A stretch of 64,000 nt of DNA, from contig CALRTB020000007.1 of assembly GCA_943371005.1 (NCBI GenBank), positions 82,899 through 146,898 on the forward strand, written 5' to 3'. Shown piece after piece: positions 50,925 through 61,087 of the stretch (its first letter is position 1; the number at the start of each line of letters is the position of its first letter). The position numbers and the translations under genes are program-made. The DNA comes from MRBY01 sp943371005. Its GTDB lineage: Bacteria > Cyanobacteriota > Cyanobacteriia > Cyanobacteriales > MRBY01. The notes beneath the pieces were generated by a model. It did not search any database. It was not told the DNA's origin and saw only the letters and a list, made by a program, of their open reading frames with translations.

Positions 50925-53507
50925 TCAAACGACTCGCTTGAGGCCTTCGGCGGAGAATCGATGTACCTGTTCAGCCCTTTGGGGACGTCCCAAAAAATAT
51001 CCTTGGGCAATGTCGCAGCCCATTTCTTTGAGTAAATCCAGGATTGCCTGATTTTCCACCCCTTCTGCCACGACTTCTAGGCCGAGGCTATGGGCTAAAT
51101 TAATCGTCGAGCGGACAATCACCAGGCTTTGTTCATTAGTGAGCATATCCACCACAAAGGATTGGTCAATTTTTAGGGCATGTACCGGAAACCGCTGGAG
51201 ATAACTCAGGGAAGAATACCCGGTACCAAAGTCATCAATGGATAAATGCACCCCTAGATTAGCGAAGCATTGCAATAGCTCTAGGGCATAGCGTGGATCG
51301 CTCATGAGGGTGGTTTCGGTAATTTCGAGTTCAACTTGCCCAGGGATGATGTCATATTGCTGGAGTAGGGATTCAAAGGTGGTGAGACAGTTTGGGTCTA
51401 GCAGGCTACGGGCCGATAGATTAAGGGCGATCGCCAAATCCAAACCTTGGTCCTGCCAGACTTTTTTTTGTTGAAAGGCTTCTTCCCAAATCCAGTAGGT
51501 CAGCGCGTGGATCGCATCGCTTTGTTCGGCAAGGGGGACAAATTCGGCGGGGGAAATAAGCCCAAACGTGGGGTGATGCCAACGGGCCAAAGCCTCTACG
51601 CCGATGAGTTTTTTTTGCCGAAGATCAAACTTAGGTTGATAGCACAAAAAGAATTGTTGGCGGGCACTCGGTTTCCCCAGGCTAGACAAAATGGCGAGAC
51701 GCCGGGGAGTGTAGTGGTCAATATCTTCGTGGTAAATCTCATAAGTCGTGCGTCTTTGTTTCGCCGCATACATCGCGACTTCGGCACTGCGGAGGGCGGC
51801 ATGGCTGTCTGTACCGTGGTTGGGGAACATCGCAATCCCCAGGCTCGCCGTAATATGAATCACATTGCCCGCCGTGACAAAGGGTTGTTGGATCGCCGCC
51901 TGCAAAACATCCGCTAGTTCCACTGCATGCTGACAAGCTTCTTCCCATTCACTATGCATCATCGGACAGGCAACCGCGAATTCGTCTCCCCCCAAACGAC
52001 AGACGATCCCCTGGTAGGGACTGAGGGCCGAGAGTAGACGCAGGGCAATCTGTTGCAGGAAGGTATTACCGAGCTTATGGCCGAGGGTGTCATTGAGATC
52101 CTTGAAGCGGTCTAGGTCAATGAGCATCACAATGATCAACTCGTACCCCAAGGACGGCGCATTTAACCATTCCTGAATCGTGTCATGGAATAAATTGCGA
52201 TTGCCGATGGTGGTCAAACTATCGTAACGGGCTTGGTAGCGCAGTTCTTTGAAATGGTGGGCATTGGCGATCGCCAAAGAAATCGACTGACCCAGGGCGC
52301 GGAGGGTATCAACTTCATAGGAAGCCAAAGTTTTGTCTTCCTCGAATAGCATCAATAGCAAGCCAAACTGTTGTTCATGGAAAACCAGCGGAATCGTCAA
52401 CACCTTCGCCGCATTACCCAAGGCAACACTTTGGGGACTGAGATCATCACAAAAACAAGCCAACTCCGCAGCATCTAAAATTTGTAGCGTTTTGTCCTGC
52501 AAAGCATGGCGAAAGAGACGATGGGTTGTTGTCAGTTGATTGAGAGCAACGCGCCTTTCCGACGAAAAACCCGCATGGCTCTGCAACTTAAGTAAGCCAT
52601 CCTCAAAGGTTGTGCCCTCTAACAAATAAAAACCGATACAGGTTTCCGCATAATGTTGATGTAGGGTTGCAGTGGTTTCCCGGGCGATATCTTCAATTTC
52701 TAGGGAGCCATGTAAACGCTGGGTGAGGGCATGGGCCAAGGTCAAGAAGCAATTGTGCATCTGCAAAGACCGTTGGGAGCGCCGCAGTTCCGCTTCAACC
52801 TGCTTAAGGGCAGAAATATCAACTGCAATGCCCGTAAACCCCGAAGCATTTTGATCGAGATCAAGCTCGACCCGAGACGCAAAGCCATATAGTCTCAAGG
52901 TGTTGCCTTGTTTTGTCCGGACACGAAATTCCCCTTCCGCATAGCCTTGACTAAACACTTGCAGTAACTGGTGCTGCACAAAATCTTGATCTTCGGGCAC
53001 AACCGTATCGATCGCCTTAAGACAGGACATATCTGCATCACTAAACCCAAGCACTTCTTGATAGAAACGGTTCCAACGGATGAAGTTTCCTGCACCATCA
53101 CAGACAAACAAGGCTCCTTGGAGGCTATTAAATAATCCTTGCAGAATATTGCGTTCGGATTCTAAAGCTTCACTGGTCTGTCTGTAGGCTGAGGCCCGCC
53201 GCTGGAACGCGCTTAAAGTTGGTAGCCACCGCACCAGTCCAACGCTCACGAAGATCAACCCAAAACCTTCACCAATTAATCGCTCGCCGAACTGCCATAC
53301 CATTGCTAAGGATTGCCACTGGGCGCCGAGGTATTGGGAGACCTGAAAAAAAGATAACCAACGTCCTAAAGCTAACAGAATGCAACCGATAGTAATGTAG
53401 CGATAGTCCTGTTGCCGCATCGCGATTTTCTGATCATGTTTTACTAGGACATAGACAATGCCCGTTAACATCAAAGCGGCACATAGGGCAGCAAGGGACT
53501 GGTACAT
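50925..53507 (-). CDS. Membrane-anchored PAS-GAF-GGDEF-EAL protein
   Basis: An 860-residue cyclic-di-GMP enzyme. About three N-terminal helices (to residue 95) precede a PAS domain (LQGLFNSLQGALFVCDGAG; FTGIAVDIS end), a GAF-like domain (about 265-410), a GGDEF domain (CRLGGDEFAVACP) and an EAL domain (IGVEALARWHHP, DDFGTGYSSLSYL). Both catalytic signatures are intact, so it could make or degrade c-di-GMP. The usual RxxD inhibitory site a few residues before GGDEF is absent (the spot reads SPYQ). In cyanobacteria such proteins affect motility and aggregation. The gene stands alone; no close partner is evident. Confidence 0.92.
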   Translation of the reverse strand: MYQSLAALCAALMLTGIVYVLVKHDQKIAMRQQDYRYITIGCILLALGRWLSFFQVSQYLGAQWQSLAMVWQFGERLIGEGFGLIFVSVGLVRWLPTLSAFQRRASAYRQTSEALESERNILQGLFNSLQGALFVCDGAGNFIRWNRFYQEVLGFSDADMSCLKAIDTVVPEDQDFVQHQLLQVFSQGYAEGEFRVRTKQGNTLRLYGFASRVELDLDQNASGFTGIAVDISALKQVEAELRRSQRSLQMHNCFLTLAHALTQRLHGSLEIEDIARETTATLHQHYAETCIGFYLLEGTTFEDGLLKLQSHAGFSSERRVALNQLTTTHRLFRHALQDKTLQILDAAELACFCDDLSPQSVALGNAAKVLTIPLVFHEQQFGLLLMLFEEDKTLASYEVDTLRALGQSISLAIANAHHFKELRYQARYDSLTTIGNRNLFHDTIQEWLNAPSLGYELIIVMLIDLDRFKDLNDTLGHKLGNTFLQQIALRLLSALSPYQGIVCRLGGDEFAVACPMMHSEWEEACQHAVELADVLQAAIQQPFVTAGNVIHITASLGIAMFPNHGTDSHAALRSAEVAMYAAKQRRTTYEIYHEDIDHYTPRRLAILSSLGKPSARQQFFLCYQPKFDLRQKKLIGVEALARWHHPTFGLISPAEFVPLAEQSDAIHALTYWIWEEAFQQKKVWQDQGLDLAIALNLSARSLLDPNCLTTFESLLQQYDIIPGQVELEITETTLMSDPRYALELLQCFANLGVHLSIDDFGTGYSSLSYLQRFPVHALKIDQSFVVDMLTNEQSLVIVRSTINLAHSLGLEVVAEGVENQAILDLLKEMGCDIAQGYFLGRPQRAEQVHRFSAEGLKRVV

Positions 53508-53656
53508 AGATATGGCTAGAGATGGGAAGAAATGGCGTTGGGCAAAAGTTGGTATTTAAATGTATTTTATCGGCGACAAACTCCCTAAATTATAAGAACG
53601 ATTACTTACAGGTTCACTGAACTTCACTGAATCTATTTTGAGTTTGGAATATTGGC

Positions 53657-54094
53657 CTAGGGTTCAAGCAGATGCCGGGGCATGACAATCAAGGTTGTGC
53701 CCTCTCGACGCAGGACATAAACGGTCTGGTGGGGATCAATGGCGACGGTTTCGTCGGCGCAGCGGGCTCGCCAGGAGTTGCCTTCGTACAAAACGCGGCC
53801 AGGTTCACCGGGGGCGATCGCCGTTAGGGTTTCTGCATCGGCGGCATCACTGAGGGTGCGAATGGAAGTTTTTGGGGTAAAAAAACGGCGGGAACTCACA
53901 ATGGCGATGGTAGAAAACAGCAACCATAGAAAAATTTGTATATTCGGATTCAGGCTCGGAACGAGATATACAATGATGGCCACCGCCACGGCCCCAAGCC
54001 CCAACATAAATTCCATGAAGGCGGTGGGAAAAATAAACTCTAGGGAGCAAAGCACCGCGCCAATAATTAACCAGATCATTAAAGGATTGAGCAT
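53657..54094 (-). CDS. NfeD-like membrane protein
   Basis: A 145-residue protein with two to three N-terminal helices (LMIWLIIGAVLCSLEFIFPT, LGLGAVAVAIIVYLVPS) and a C-terminal OB-fold-type domain (GEPGRVLYEGNSWRARCADE, HQTVYVLRREGTTLIVMP). This layout is the short NfeD family, whose genes often pair with SPFH/flotillin genes; here the SPFH gene is about 20 kb away. It is probably a membrane-quality or scaffold protein. Confidence 0.82.
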   Translation of the reverse strand: MLNPLMIWLIIGAVLCSLEFIFPTAFMEFMLGLGAVAVAIIVYLVPSLNPNIQIFLWLLFSTIAIVSSRRFFTPKTSIRTLSDAADAETLTAIAPGEPGRVLYEGNSWRARCADETVAIDPHQTVYVLRREGTTLIVMPRHLLEP

Positions 54095-54240
54095 TCACCG
54101 AGACCCTAATACTGGGGATTTTTCGCCATATAATTCGATCAGGGATGGCCTCCGTTGGTCAGCACCATTGACCGCTGACTTCATCATAGCTTGACTGCTT
54201 GGCCTGGGCTGTTTGTGCGCTGTACTGTTTTCTAAAGTTT

Positions 54241-56046
54241 ATGTCTATTACTCTTCCTTATCTCCGAGCATCGGGTTCCTTGGCGTTAACCTTTCAGGCA
54301 GCGGATCTCGTCGGCGATCGCTACTGGGTAGTTGCGCCGCAAATTTGGCAAGACACCAAGCCCGAAACACCACCGGACTGTGCAGAACCGAATGATCTAG
54401 CCCAACGCTACGGCAAGCTATACCCCCGTCAACTACACCTACCCCGAATTTACGACATCCTGTCTCTACCGGAGGGGGAAATTTTACTCCTCGACAATAT
54501 CCCGATCAACGGCCAAGGGGAACTGCTGCCTGCCCTCGGATCGTTATGGGGAAAAGCTTCTCCCCTGCAACAGTTAAATTGGCTGTGGCAAATACTCGAT
54601 CTCTGGGAAGATCTCGCGGCCGTTGCCATGGGCACCAGTCTTTTACCGTTAGAAAATATCCGGGTTGATGGTTGGCGGCTCCGACTCATGGAATTGTTAG
54701 CAGATCCCCCTGGTGAGCCTGTAACTTTGGCGGCCCTGGCAACCCCCTGGCGATCGCTCCTGGCCGAAAGCACGCCGCCAGTCCAAGAAATTCTGACGGA
54801 GCTAATTGAAAGTTTCAGTGAACCAGATGCTGACCTGGAGATCATTGTGCCCCGATTAAATCAGCTCCTCTTAGAGGAATCTAGCCAGCAACATCTACAA
54901 ATGGCGATCGCCAGCGCCACCGCCCAGGGAAAACTTCCCACGAGTAACCAAGATGCCCACTACCCCACGACCCAGGATTTAGCAGCTCCCCCTACAGCGA
55001 CCCTGGCGTTGAGCGATCATTTACTAATGGTTTGCGATGGGGTTGAAGGCCATGGCCAGGGGGACGTGGCGAGTCAATTGGCGATTCAATCCCTCAAGTT
55101 GCAACTGACGGGTTTTTTCCAAGGGCTATTTGATACCGATGAAGTGGTTTCTCCAGAGGTCATTAAACAACAACTAGCGGCCTACATTCGCATTACGAAT
55201 AATCTGATCGCCGAACGTAACGATCAAGAAGGACGCACGGGGGGCGATCGCATGGCCACCACCTTGACCCTAGCCCTCCAGGTGCCCCAAAGACCGAAGT
55301 CCGACGAACTCCAGGACAGCCACAGCCATGAACTCTACCTTGCCCAGGTGGGAGACAGCCGCGCCTATTGGATCACTAAAGATCAATGCGTTTGTCTGAC
55401 GGTGGACGATGATGTAGTCAGTCGGGAAGTCCAGGCGGGCCGGGCCCTCTATCGCCAAGGACGACAGCGTCCTGATCACATGGCCCTCACCCAAGCCCTA
55501 GGGATTAAAGGGGGCGATCGCCTCCATCCTGCGATTCGTCGTTTTGTGTTCGCTGAAGATGGGGTTTTGGTGGTCTGTTCCGACGGCCTGAGCGACCATG
55601 AATTTTTAGAATCCCAGTGGCAGACCTTTGCGCCGGTGATTATCCAAGGTCATTTGCCTCCAGGGGCGATGCTCCAGAGCTTGATCGATCAGGCGATCGC
55701 CAAAAATCCTGGGGATAATATTACGGCGGCGATCGCTTTCTATCGCTTCACAACGGACACCTTCACCCAGGCCCCAGAAGTTGAAATGGCCCCCTCCCCT
55801 GAAGACTTTGAGCCAGAATTCGTCCCCCCGGATCTGGCCCTAGACACAACCCTTGATGCGGAACTGGAGCCGGAGCCAGAAGCAGAAAATAGTCTGTCCC
55901 AATTCACCCTGATTCTGGTGAGCTTAGTGGCAATTCTTGTGATGTTAGTTTTGGCGGCCTTCGGCTTGAACTGGCTGTTAAACCGTGAGCCTGGACCGAC
56001 GCAACCGGGGGATCCGAATCTCGAAACCCCTACAAACGCAGAGTAG
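54241..56046 (+). CDS. PP2C-family protein phosphatase with N-terminal domain and membrane tail
   Basis: A 601-residue protein. Residues about 1-215 form a domain I do not recognise (ITLPYLRASGSLALTFQAAD, EILLLDNIPINGQGELLPAL). The PP2C phosphatase core lies around 230-495: MVCDGVEGHGQGDVASQLA, RMATTLTLALQ, LYLAQVGDSRAYWI, VVCSDGLSDHE and DNITAAIAFYR hold the metal-binding aspartates. An acidic linker leads to a C-terminal helix (FTLILVSLVAILVMLVLAAF), so it is anchored by its tail. The ATG at 54241 is chosen over an upstream in-frame start. Its last 17 bp overlap the end of murG on the other strand. Confidence 0.85.
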   Translation: MSITLPYLRASGSLALTFQAADLVGDRYWVVAPQIWQDTKPETPPDCAEPNDLAQRYGKLYPRQLHLPRIYDILSLPEGEILLLDNIPINGQGELLPALGSLWGKASPLQQLNWLWQILDLWEDLAAVAMGTSLLPLENIRVDGWRLRLMELLADPPGEPVTLAALATPWRSLLAESTPPVQEILTELIESFSEPDADLEIIVPRLNQLLLEESSQQHLQMAIASATAQGKLPTSNQDAHYPTTQDLAAPPTATLALSDHLLMVCDGVEGHGQGDVASQLAIQSLKLQLTGFFQGLFDTDEVVSPEVIKQQLAAYIRITNNLIAERNDQEGRTGGDRMATTLTLALQVPQRPKSDELQDSHSHELYLAQVGDSRAYWITKDQCVCLTVDDDVVSREVQAGRALYRQGRQRPDHMALTQALGIKGGDRLHPAIRRFVFAEDGVLVVCSDGLSDHEFLESQWQTFAPVIIQGHLPPGAMLQSLIDQAIAKNPGDNITAAIAFYRFTTDTFTQAPEVEMAPSPEDFEPEFVPPDLALDTTLDAELEPEPEAENSLSQFTLILVSLVAILVMLVLAAFGLNWLLNREPGPTQPGDPNLETPTNAE

Positions 56047-57091
56047 TACGCAGGAAATAGGCAATTTTTTCGGCACTTTCTGGCATGCCTAAAGCGGCGA
56101 CATTGGCGGCGATCGCCTCCCGTTTTCCCGGTGCTTCCAATAGACTCAAGACCATCGCTGTAAGGGATTCGGGGGTTAATTCGTTTTGGGGGGCCAACAG
56201 CGCGGCTTCGTGTTTCGCAAAAACCTGGGCATTGAGGGTTTGGTGATCCTCGGCGGCGTAGGGATAGGGGATAAGAATAGCGGGCGTCTTGGTAATGGTT
56301 AACTCCGTAAGGGCGCTGGCACCAGAGCGACTAATTACCACATCGGCCCGTTGCAGGAGGGGGGCAATATTCTCAACGAAGGGCAAGGTGAGATAATTCT
56401 CGGCTTGGAACTGGCCAACATCAGGGTCATTTTTCCCGGTGATGTGAACGATAAAGGCCCCAGCTTCGAGCCAGCGGCCCGCACATTGACGCACCAATTG
56501 ATTAATCCCCACGGCCCCCTGGGAGCCGCCCATCGCCAAAATCAAAGGGCGATCGCCCGGAATATTCAGATCTAGGGGTTGGGGCGTGAGAAACTCTGAG
56601 CGGACGGGGGTACCGAGGTGAATGGTTTTTGCCTTGGGCAGATATTGGGCAGATTCCGGAAAGCCCACAATGACAGCGGTGGCGTATTGTCCCAACAGGC
56701 GCGTCACCTTACCGGGGAGCACATTTGACTCATGGAGAACCACCGGAATTCGCCGCAGTCGCGCCGCCAGGATTGCCGGGGCCGCAATGTATCCCCCGGT
56801 GGTAAACACCAGATCAATGTGGCGATCGCCCAAAATTTTGTAAGTTTGAAAAATAGACGCCAGCAACTGCAATCCATTCAGGAGCTTTTGGAGGGGGTTG
56901 CCCTGGAGTCCTTTTGCCGTGACCGCATGGCGGCGATATTGATCCGGCACCAAGTCCGTTTCGAGGCGATCGCGGACTCCCAACCATTCAATGTCACAGT
57001 CCGTTAATTTTTCTGCCACCGCCAGGGCCGGAAAGAGATGTCCCCCGGTGCCGCTGGCCGCCATCAAGATTCGGGTCACTGCCTTTGCCAC
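56030..57091 (-). CDS. murG: UDP-GlcNAc: lipid I N-acetylglucosaminyltransferase
   Basis: A 353-residue glycosyltransferase (GT28) that converts lipid I to lipid II on the cytoplasmic membrane face. Conserved parts are SGTGGHLFPALAVAE, TTGGYIAAPAILAARLRRIP, VLHESNVLPGKVTRLL, LAMGGSQGAVGIN and SRSGASALTELTITKTPAIL followed by the HQTLNAQ acceptor helix. Length is normal. It is convergent with the PP2C gene, overlapping by 17 bp at the stops, and divergent from the secreted-protein gene at 57187. Confidence 0.96.
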   Translation of the reverse strand: MAKAVTRILMAASGTGGHLFPALAVAEKLTDCDIEWLGVRDRLETDLVPDQYRRHAVTAKGLQGNPLQKLLNGLQLLASIFQTYKILGDRHIDLVFTTGGYIAAPAILAARLRRIPVVLHESNVLPGKVTRLLGQYATAVIVGFPESAQYLPKAKTIHLGTPVRSEFLTPQPLDLNIPGDRPLILAMGGSQGAVGINQLVRQCAGRWLEAGAFIVHITGKNDPDVGQFQAENYLTLPFVENIAPLLQRADVVISRSGASALTELTITKTPAILIPYPYAAEDHQTLNAQVFAKHEAALLAPQNELTPESLTAMVLSLLEAPGKREAIAANVAALGMPESAEKIAYFLRTTLRL

Positions 57092-57186
57092 AATTTCAGT
57101 CGTTTTTCGTCTCAGGTTCTAGAATAGATTACACGTTCTGATCAACTGATGGGAACTTGTCCGTTTGAAGGAGTGATGGAAAATTT

Positions 57187-57993
57187 ATGGGCTACTGGCA
57201 ATCTTGGCAACGGTTTTTTGGCGTGGCGATCGCCACGGGAGTTTTAACCCTGGGATTTGGTCTACGCAGCGAGGCTCGCACTCCGGCCACCGCCCCAGCC
57301 TCCCTCACGGATCTTTTGGTAGACATTGACCAAGCCGCCAATGACCAACAACTAGAACAACTCTTAAATTTCTACGGTGATAATTTCACCCATAGCGACG
57401 GACTTACTAAAACTGACCTTCAGGATCTGTTAACGCAACTGTGGCAAGAATATCCTCGCCTGAGCTACAACACCAAGCTGCTCAATTGGGAACAAACAGG
57501 CGATCGCCTTGTGGCCGAAACCGAAACCCAAGTGCGGGGCCTCAAAAAACAAGCAGGCCGCTGGGTTCATTATGAAAGTACAATTCGTTCCCAACAGACA
57601 TTCCAAGGGGACAAACTGATTAGCCAAGATATTTTGTCCGAAGCTTCAACCCTCACCAGTGGCGATAATCCCCCGGCTCTGAAAGTCCTGATCCCAGAAA
57701 CCGTCACCCCAGCCGCTGATTTTGGCTTTGATGTGATTGTGCAGGATCCCTTAGGGGAAGAAATTTTATTGGGGGGTGCCCTCGAAGAGGCAATTACCAG
57801 CAGCACCTATACCAATCCTGAAGCTTTTGACTTGGATATTCTTCCTGCTGGCGGTATTTTTAAACGGGTAGAAGCCCCCACCGAAACGGGTGACATGTGG
57901 TACTCAGCCCTGGTGGTTCGCAGTGATGGCATGGTGCTCACCACCCACCGGGTCAAGGTTGAGGAAGCGCCCCTCCAGGCCAACGGTCTATAG
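57187..57993 (+). CDS. Secreted conserved hypothetical protein
   Basis: A 268-residue protein with a signal peptide of about 30 residues (FFGVAIATGVLTLGFGLRSE then ARTPA). The next 120 residues resemble an NTF2/SnoaL-like helper fold (DQQLEQLLNFYGDNFTHSD, LKKQAGRWVHYESTIRSQQT), and a second beta-rich part follows (FDVIVQDPLGEEILLGGALE, MWYSALVVRSDGMVLTTHR). I recognise it as a cyanobacterial conserved type but know no function. It lies 95 bp from the murG start on the opposite strand. Confidence 0.75.
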   Translation: MGYWQSWQRFFGVAIATGVLTLGFGLRSEARTPATAPASLTDLLVDIDQAANDQQLEQLLNFYGDNFTHSDGLTKTDLQDLLTQLWQEYPRLSYNTKLLNWEQTGDRLVAETETQVRGLKKQAGRWVHYESTIRSQQTFQGDKLISQDILSEASTLTSGDNPPALKVLIPETVTPAADFGFDVIVQDPLGEEILLGGALEEAITSSTYTNPEAFDLDILPAGGIFKRVEAPTETGDMWYSALVVRSDGMVLTTHRVKVEEAPLQANGL

Positions 57994-58069
57994 TTTGTCC
58001 GGCTAATTTTGTTTGAGTGAAATCTCTAAATAGCGTCAATTACCGCTCCGTGTTCAATGTTTGAGAACG

Positions 58070-58528
58070 CTACTGGGGCGGTTTTTGGTCTTTGGTCAGG
58101 TCTAGGTCGGGGGAATACCCATCTTCGGGGTGGCTTTGTTTCATGAAGTAATAGCCCACCGTGAGGGAAAGAATAATCGCGGCGATGCCAAATAAACTTA
58201 CGCTATCGGTAGTCTTGATGTCGAGGATGATCACTTTCCGGGCGATCGCAATAATAGCGACGGATAAAACCACCTCAAAATGGGGACGTCCTTTCGACAA
58301 GTAGGTGTTGATAATGCTCTCTAGGAGTTCGATGCCGATGATGATCAGCATAAAGAGACTAAAGACCTCTAGCAATTGGTCCGCGTTTAACAGCAGTATT
58401 GGGGGGGCGGCGATACTTTGGAACAGGAACCAGCCAAAATCCAGGGTTGCTAAGCCAATGGCGATCGCCATCATCGCCAGCAAGATTTGAATCATTAATT
58501 TTTCGTAGCGTTTAAAAAGCTTGAGCAT
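58070..58528 (-). CDS. PsiE-like phosphate-starvation-inducible family protein
   Basis: A 152-residue membrane protein with four helices. The pattern EVFSLFMLIIIGIELLESI followed by HFEVVLSVAIIAIARKVII is characteristic of the PsiE family. In enterobacteria psiE is induced by phosphate starvation; its role is not known. The C-terminus is acidic and hydrophilic. It lies 72 bp downstream of mutS2, in the order psiE then mutS2 read leftward, so a separate transcript is likely. Confidence 0.82.
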   Translation of the reverse strand: MLKLFKRYEKLMIQILLAMMAIAIGLATLDFGWFLFQSIAAPPILLLNADQLLEVFSLFMLIIIGIELLESIINTYLSKGRPHFEVVLSVAIIAIARKVIILDIKTTDSVSLFGIAAIILSLTVGYYFMKQSHPEDGYSPDLDLTKDQKPPQ

Positions 58529-58600
58529 TGAGTCCCTGGGGCTAGAGTGGTGTTCTGGTACAGAATGGTTCCCAGGGAAATATTGTAGTATGCGGCCTTC

Positions 58601-61006
58601 CTAGGAAAAATAGGCCAGGGTGACGCCAGCCCCCCCTTCCTTTTGCTCGGCGAGTTCGTATCGCTGAATTTGGGGATGGTATTTCAAAAATTCGTGGATG
58701 CCTTCCCGGAGCTTGCCGGTACCTTTGCCGTGGATGATCCAAATGACCTGGGAACCCGCAGCGGTGGCAGTGGCGATCGCCTGTTCGAGACTACTTTCTG
58801 CTTGGTGCATCCGTTGCCCCCGGATATCGATGGTATTGCGGGTGGTGCGCACCGTCACGGTTTCGGGGGTTTTTGCCTTGGGGGGCGCTTGTTTTTTCGG
58901 AGGTTTTTGCTTAGGCTCTACTTCGACTTTCTGGCCCTGGAGCGATTCAATTTCCGTCCAATCGAGGGACATTTTCATCACCCCAAACCGGGCGACGAGG
59001 GTTTTATTGTCAGGATCCAGTTCAATGACCTCGGCGGTTTGTCCCAGTTTAGAAATGCGGATTTTTTCTCCCAGTTGCGGTTGGTAACCCGGTTTTTTCC
59101 GTTTGGGTTGACTCATTTTACTGGCGGCAATGTCCCCGAGGGCTTCGGTGGCGGCCTGGGCTTTTTGAGCCGTGGGTTGACCCTTTTGCAGGGTACGGAT
59201 CACCTGGGCGATTTCGGATTTGGCTTCGGCGATCGCCGCTTGCACCTGTTGGTCTTGGGCCAGTTTGAGTTCTGCTTCCCGGCGTTGGAGATCGGCGGCC
59301 TTACTGGAGACTTCCGTATAAAAACGTTCGGTCTGTTTCAGGAGGGCTTCGGCTTCTTTTGCTTTTTGTTCCTGCTCCCGCCGCTGAGCTTCGAGGGCGG
59401 CAATCACCTCGTTCACGTTGGTATTGGTATTTCCCAACAGATCCTGGGCTGTTTTCACAATCTCTGCATCTAGGCCCAAACGCTGGGCGATCGCCAAAGC
59501 ATTAGAACGTCCCGGAATCCCCCAGAGCAACTTGTAGGTGGGCCGGAGAGAATATTCGTCAAATTCTACCGAGGCATTTTCAAAGCGCTCATCCTCGTAC
59601 TTCAGGGCCTTTAATTCCCCGTAATGGGTGGTGGCCACCGTGAGCTGGGTCTGGTCTGCTAAATATTTCAGCAGGGCGATCGCCAGGGCGCTACCTTCGG
59701 TGGGATCGGTGCCGGCCCCCACTTCATCGAGAAGCACAAGGTTGCTTTGATTATTCTGGCTTAAGGCTTCGATAATGCGACCCACACGGCGAATATGACC
59801 GGAAAAAGTCGATAAACTTTGCTGGAGGGATTGTTCATCGCCAATATCTGCTAAAACTTGGTCAAACCAAGGAATTTCCACCGGGGTGATCGCCGGGATA
59901 AACAGACCCACTTTTGCCATGAGCGCAGCCATCCCTAGGGTCTTGAGGGTGACGGTTTTACCGCCAGTATTGGGGCCTGTGATCGCCACGACACGGATTT
60001 CTGGGCGGATTTGCACATTAATCGGTATGACTGCCAGGCTTGCTTCTTGTTTCTCTTGCCACACCAGCAGAGGATGGCGCAACTGCCGCAGTACCGTTGG
60101 TTGATCAGGGGCAATAAATTTGGGCGGGTGCCCCTCGAGCCAAAGGCTATAGCGGGCGCGGGTCATGGCTAGATCGAGGGTGGTGGCGATCGCCAAGAGT
60201 TTTTCGAGATCTTCGACCACCTCAGCTACTTTTTCGGTGAGCTGCCGCAGGACAATTTCAATTTCTCGCTCCTCTTGTTTCACAGCCTGACGGAGACGAT
60301 TGCCCAATTCCACAATCCCTTTAGGTTCGATATAAAAGGTCGAGCCAGTGCTAGAAATGTCGTGGACGATGCCAGGAATCTGCTCCTTTTGCCCTGCTTT
60401 AACGGGCAACACAAAGCGATCGCCCCGTTGGGTAATCACCGCTTCTTGAATCGAACCACTGTGCCGCTGCATGATTCGCTGCAGGGTCTGGTAAATCTGC
60501 TCTCTGGCCCCTTTGATTTTGACGCGAACCCCTTCAAGCTTCGGGCTGGCCCGGTCTGTGACATCTCCCCGGTCATCGATGCAATGGTGAATGTCTTGTT
60601 CTAATTCTGGGTAGGTGCGTACCTGTTCTACTAGGCGCGTCAATTGGGGAAGTTCTAGTTCGGCATTTTCCACTAAGCGCCGCAAACGACGCACTCCGGC
60701 CAGGGTAGTAGCAATGAGCAATAGATCTTTCCCCGCGATCAGCCCTCCCACGGTCGCCCGTTCCAGAGCATCACTAATATCACCAATCCCTTCAAAGGAA
60801 ACACCATTGTCCACCGCCCCATCTAAGGCCTGCATCTCCACCGTTTGGGTTAGGAGGATCTCACTGTCCGCTTGGCTCTGGGGAAAAACCAAATGCTGCG
60901 CGGCGATCGCCCCTAATTTTGTTGCGGCAAAGGTGGATAAATGTTGGCATAGGCGTTGCCATTCGAGAAGTTTAAGGGTTTCGGCTTGGATCTCAGTCAA
61001 GGACAA
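58601..61006 (-). CDS. mutS2: MutS2 endonuclease/ATPase
   Basis: An 801-residue MutS2. The ATPase has Walker A TGPNTGGKTVTLKTLG and LLDEVGAGTDPTEGSALA. It lacks the mismatch-recognition domain of MutS1. A Glu/Gln-rich coiled coil follows (about 510-600), then a linker rich in Lys and Pro, and a C-terminal Smr nuclease domain with DIRGQRMHQAESSLEQAIA and HGKGTGKLREGIHEFL. Such proteins suppress recombination and, in some bacteria, rescue collided ribosomes. The start is the ATG at 61006. Confidence 0.94.
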   Translation of the reverse strand: MSLTEIQAETLKLLEWQRLCQHLSTFAATKLGAIAAQHLVFPQSQADSEILLTQTVEMQALDGAVDNGVSFEGIGDISDALERATVGGLIAGKDLLLIATTLAGVRRLRRLVENAELELPQLTRLVEQVRTYPELEQDIHHCIDDRGDVTDRASPKLEGVRVKIKGAREQIYQTLQRIMQRHSGSIQEAVITQRGDRFVLPVKAGQKEQIPGIVHDISSTGSTFYIEPKGIVELGNRLRQAVKQEEREIEIVLRQLTEKVAEVVEDLEKLLAIATTLDLAMTRARYSLWLEGHPPKFIAPDQPTVLRQLRHPLLVWQEKQEASLAVIPINVQIRPEIRVVAITGPNTGGKTVTLKTLGMAALMAKVGLFIPAITPVEIPWFDQVLADIGDEQSLQQSLSTFSGHIRRVGRIIEALSQNNQSNLVLLDEVGAGTDPTEGSALAIALLKYLADQTQLTVATTHYGELKALKYEDERFENASVEFDEYSLRPTYKLLWGIPGRSNALAIAQRLGLDAEIVKTAQDLLGNTNTNVNEVIAALEAQRREQEQKAKEAEALLKQTERFYTEVSSKAADLQRREAELKLAQDQQVQAAIAEAKSEIAQVIRTLQKGQPTAQKAQAATEALGDIAASKMSQPKRKKPGYQPQLGEKIRISKLGQTAEVIELDPDNKTLVARFGVMKMSLDWTEIESLQGQKVEVEPKQKPPKKQAPPKAKTPETVTVRTTRNTIDIRGQRMHQAESSLEQAIATATAAGSQVIWIIHGKGTGKLREGIHEFLKYHPQIQRYELAEQKEGGAGVTLAYFS

Positions 61007-61087
61007 CCATCAGAAATACTGCAAGGGTTACATTATAGTCATTTCGGACGATGAAACTGGTACCGATTTAAAGGGAAGGCGATCGCC

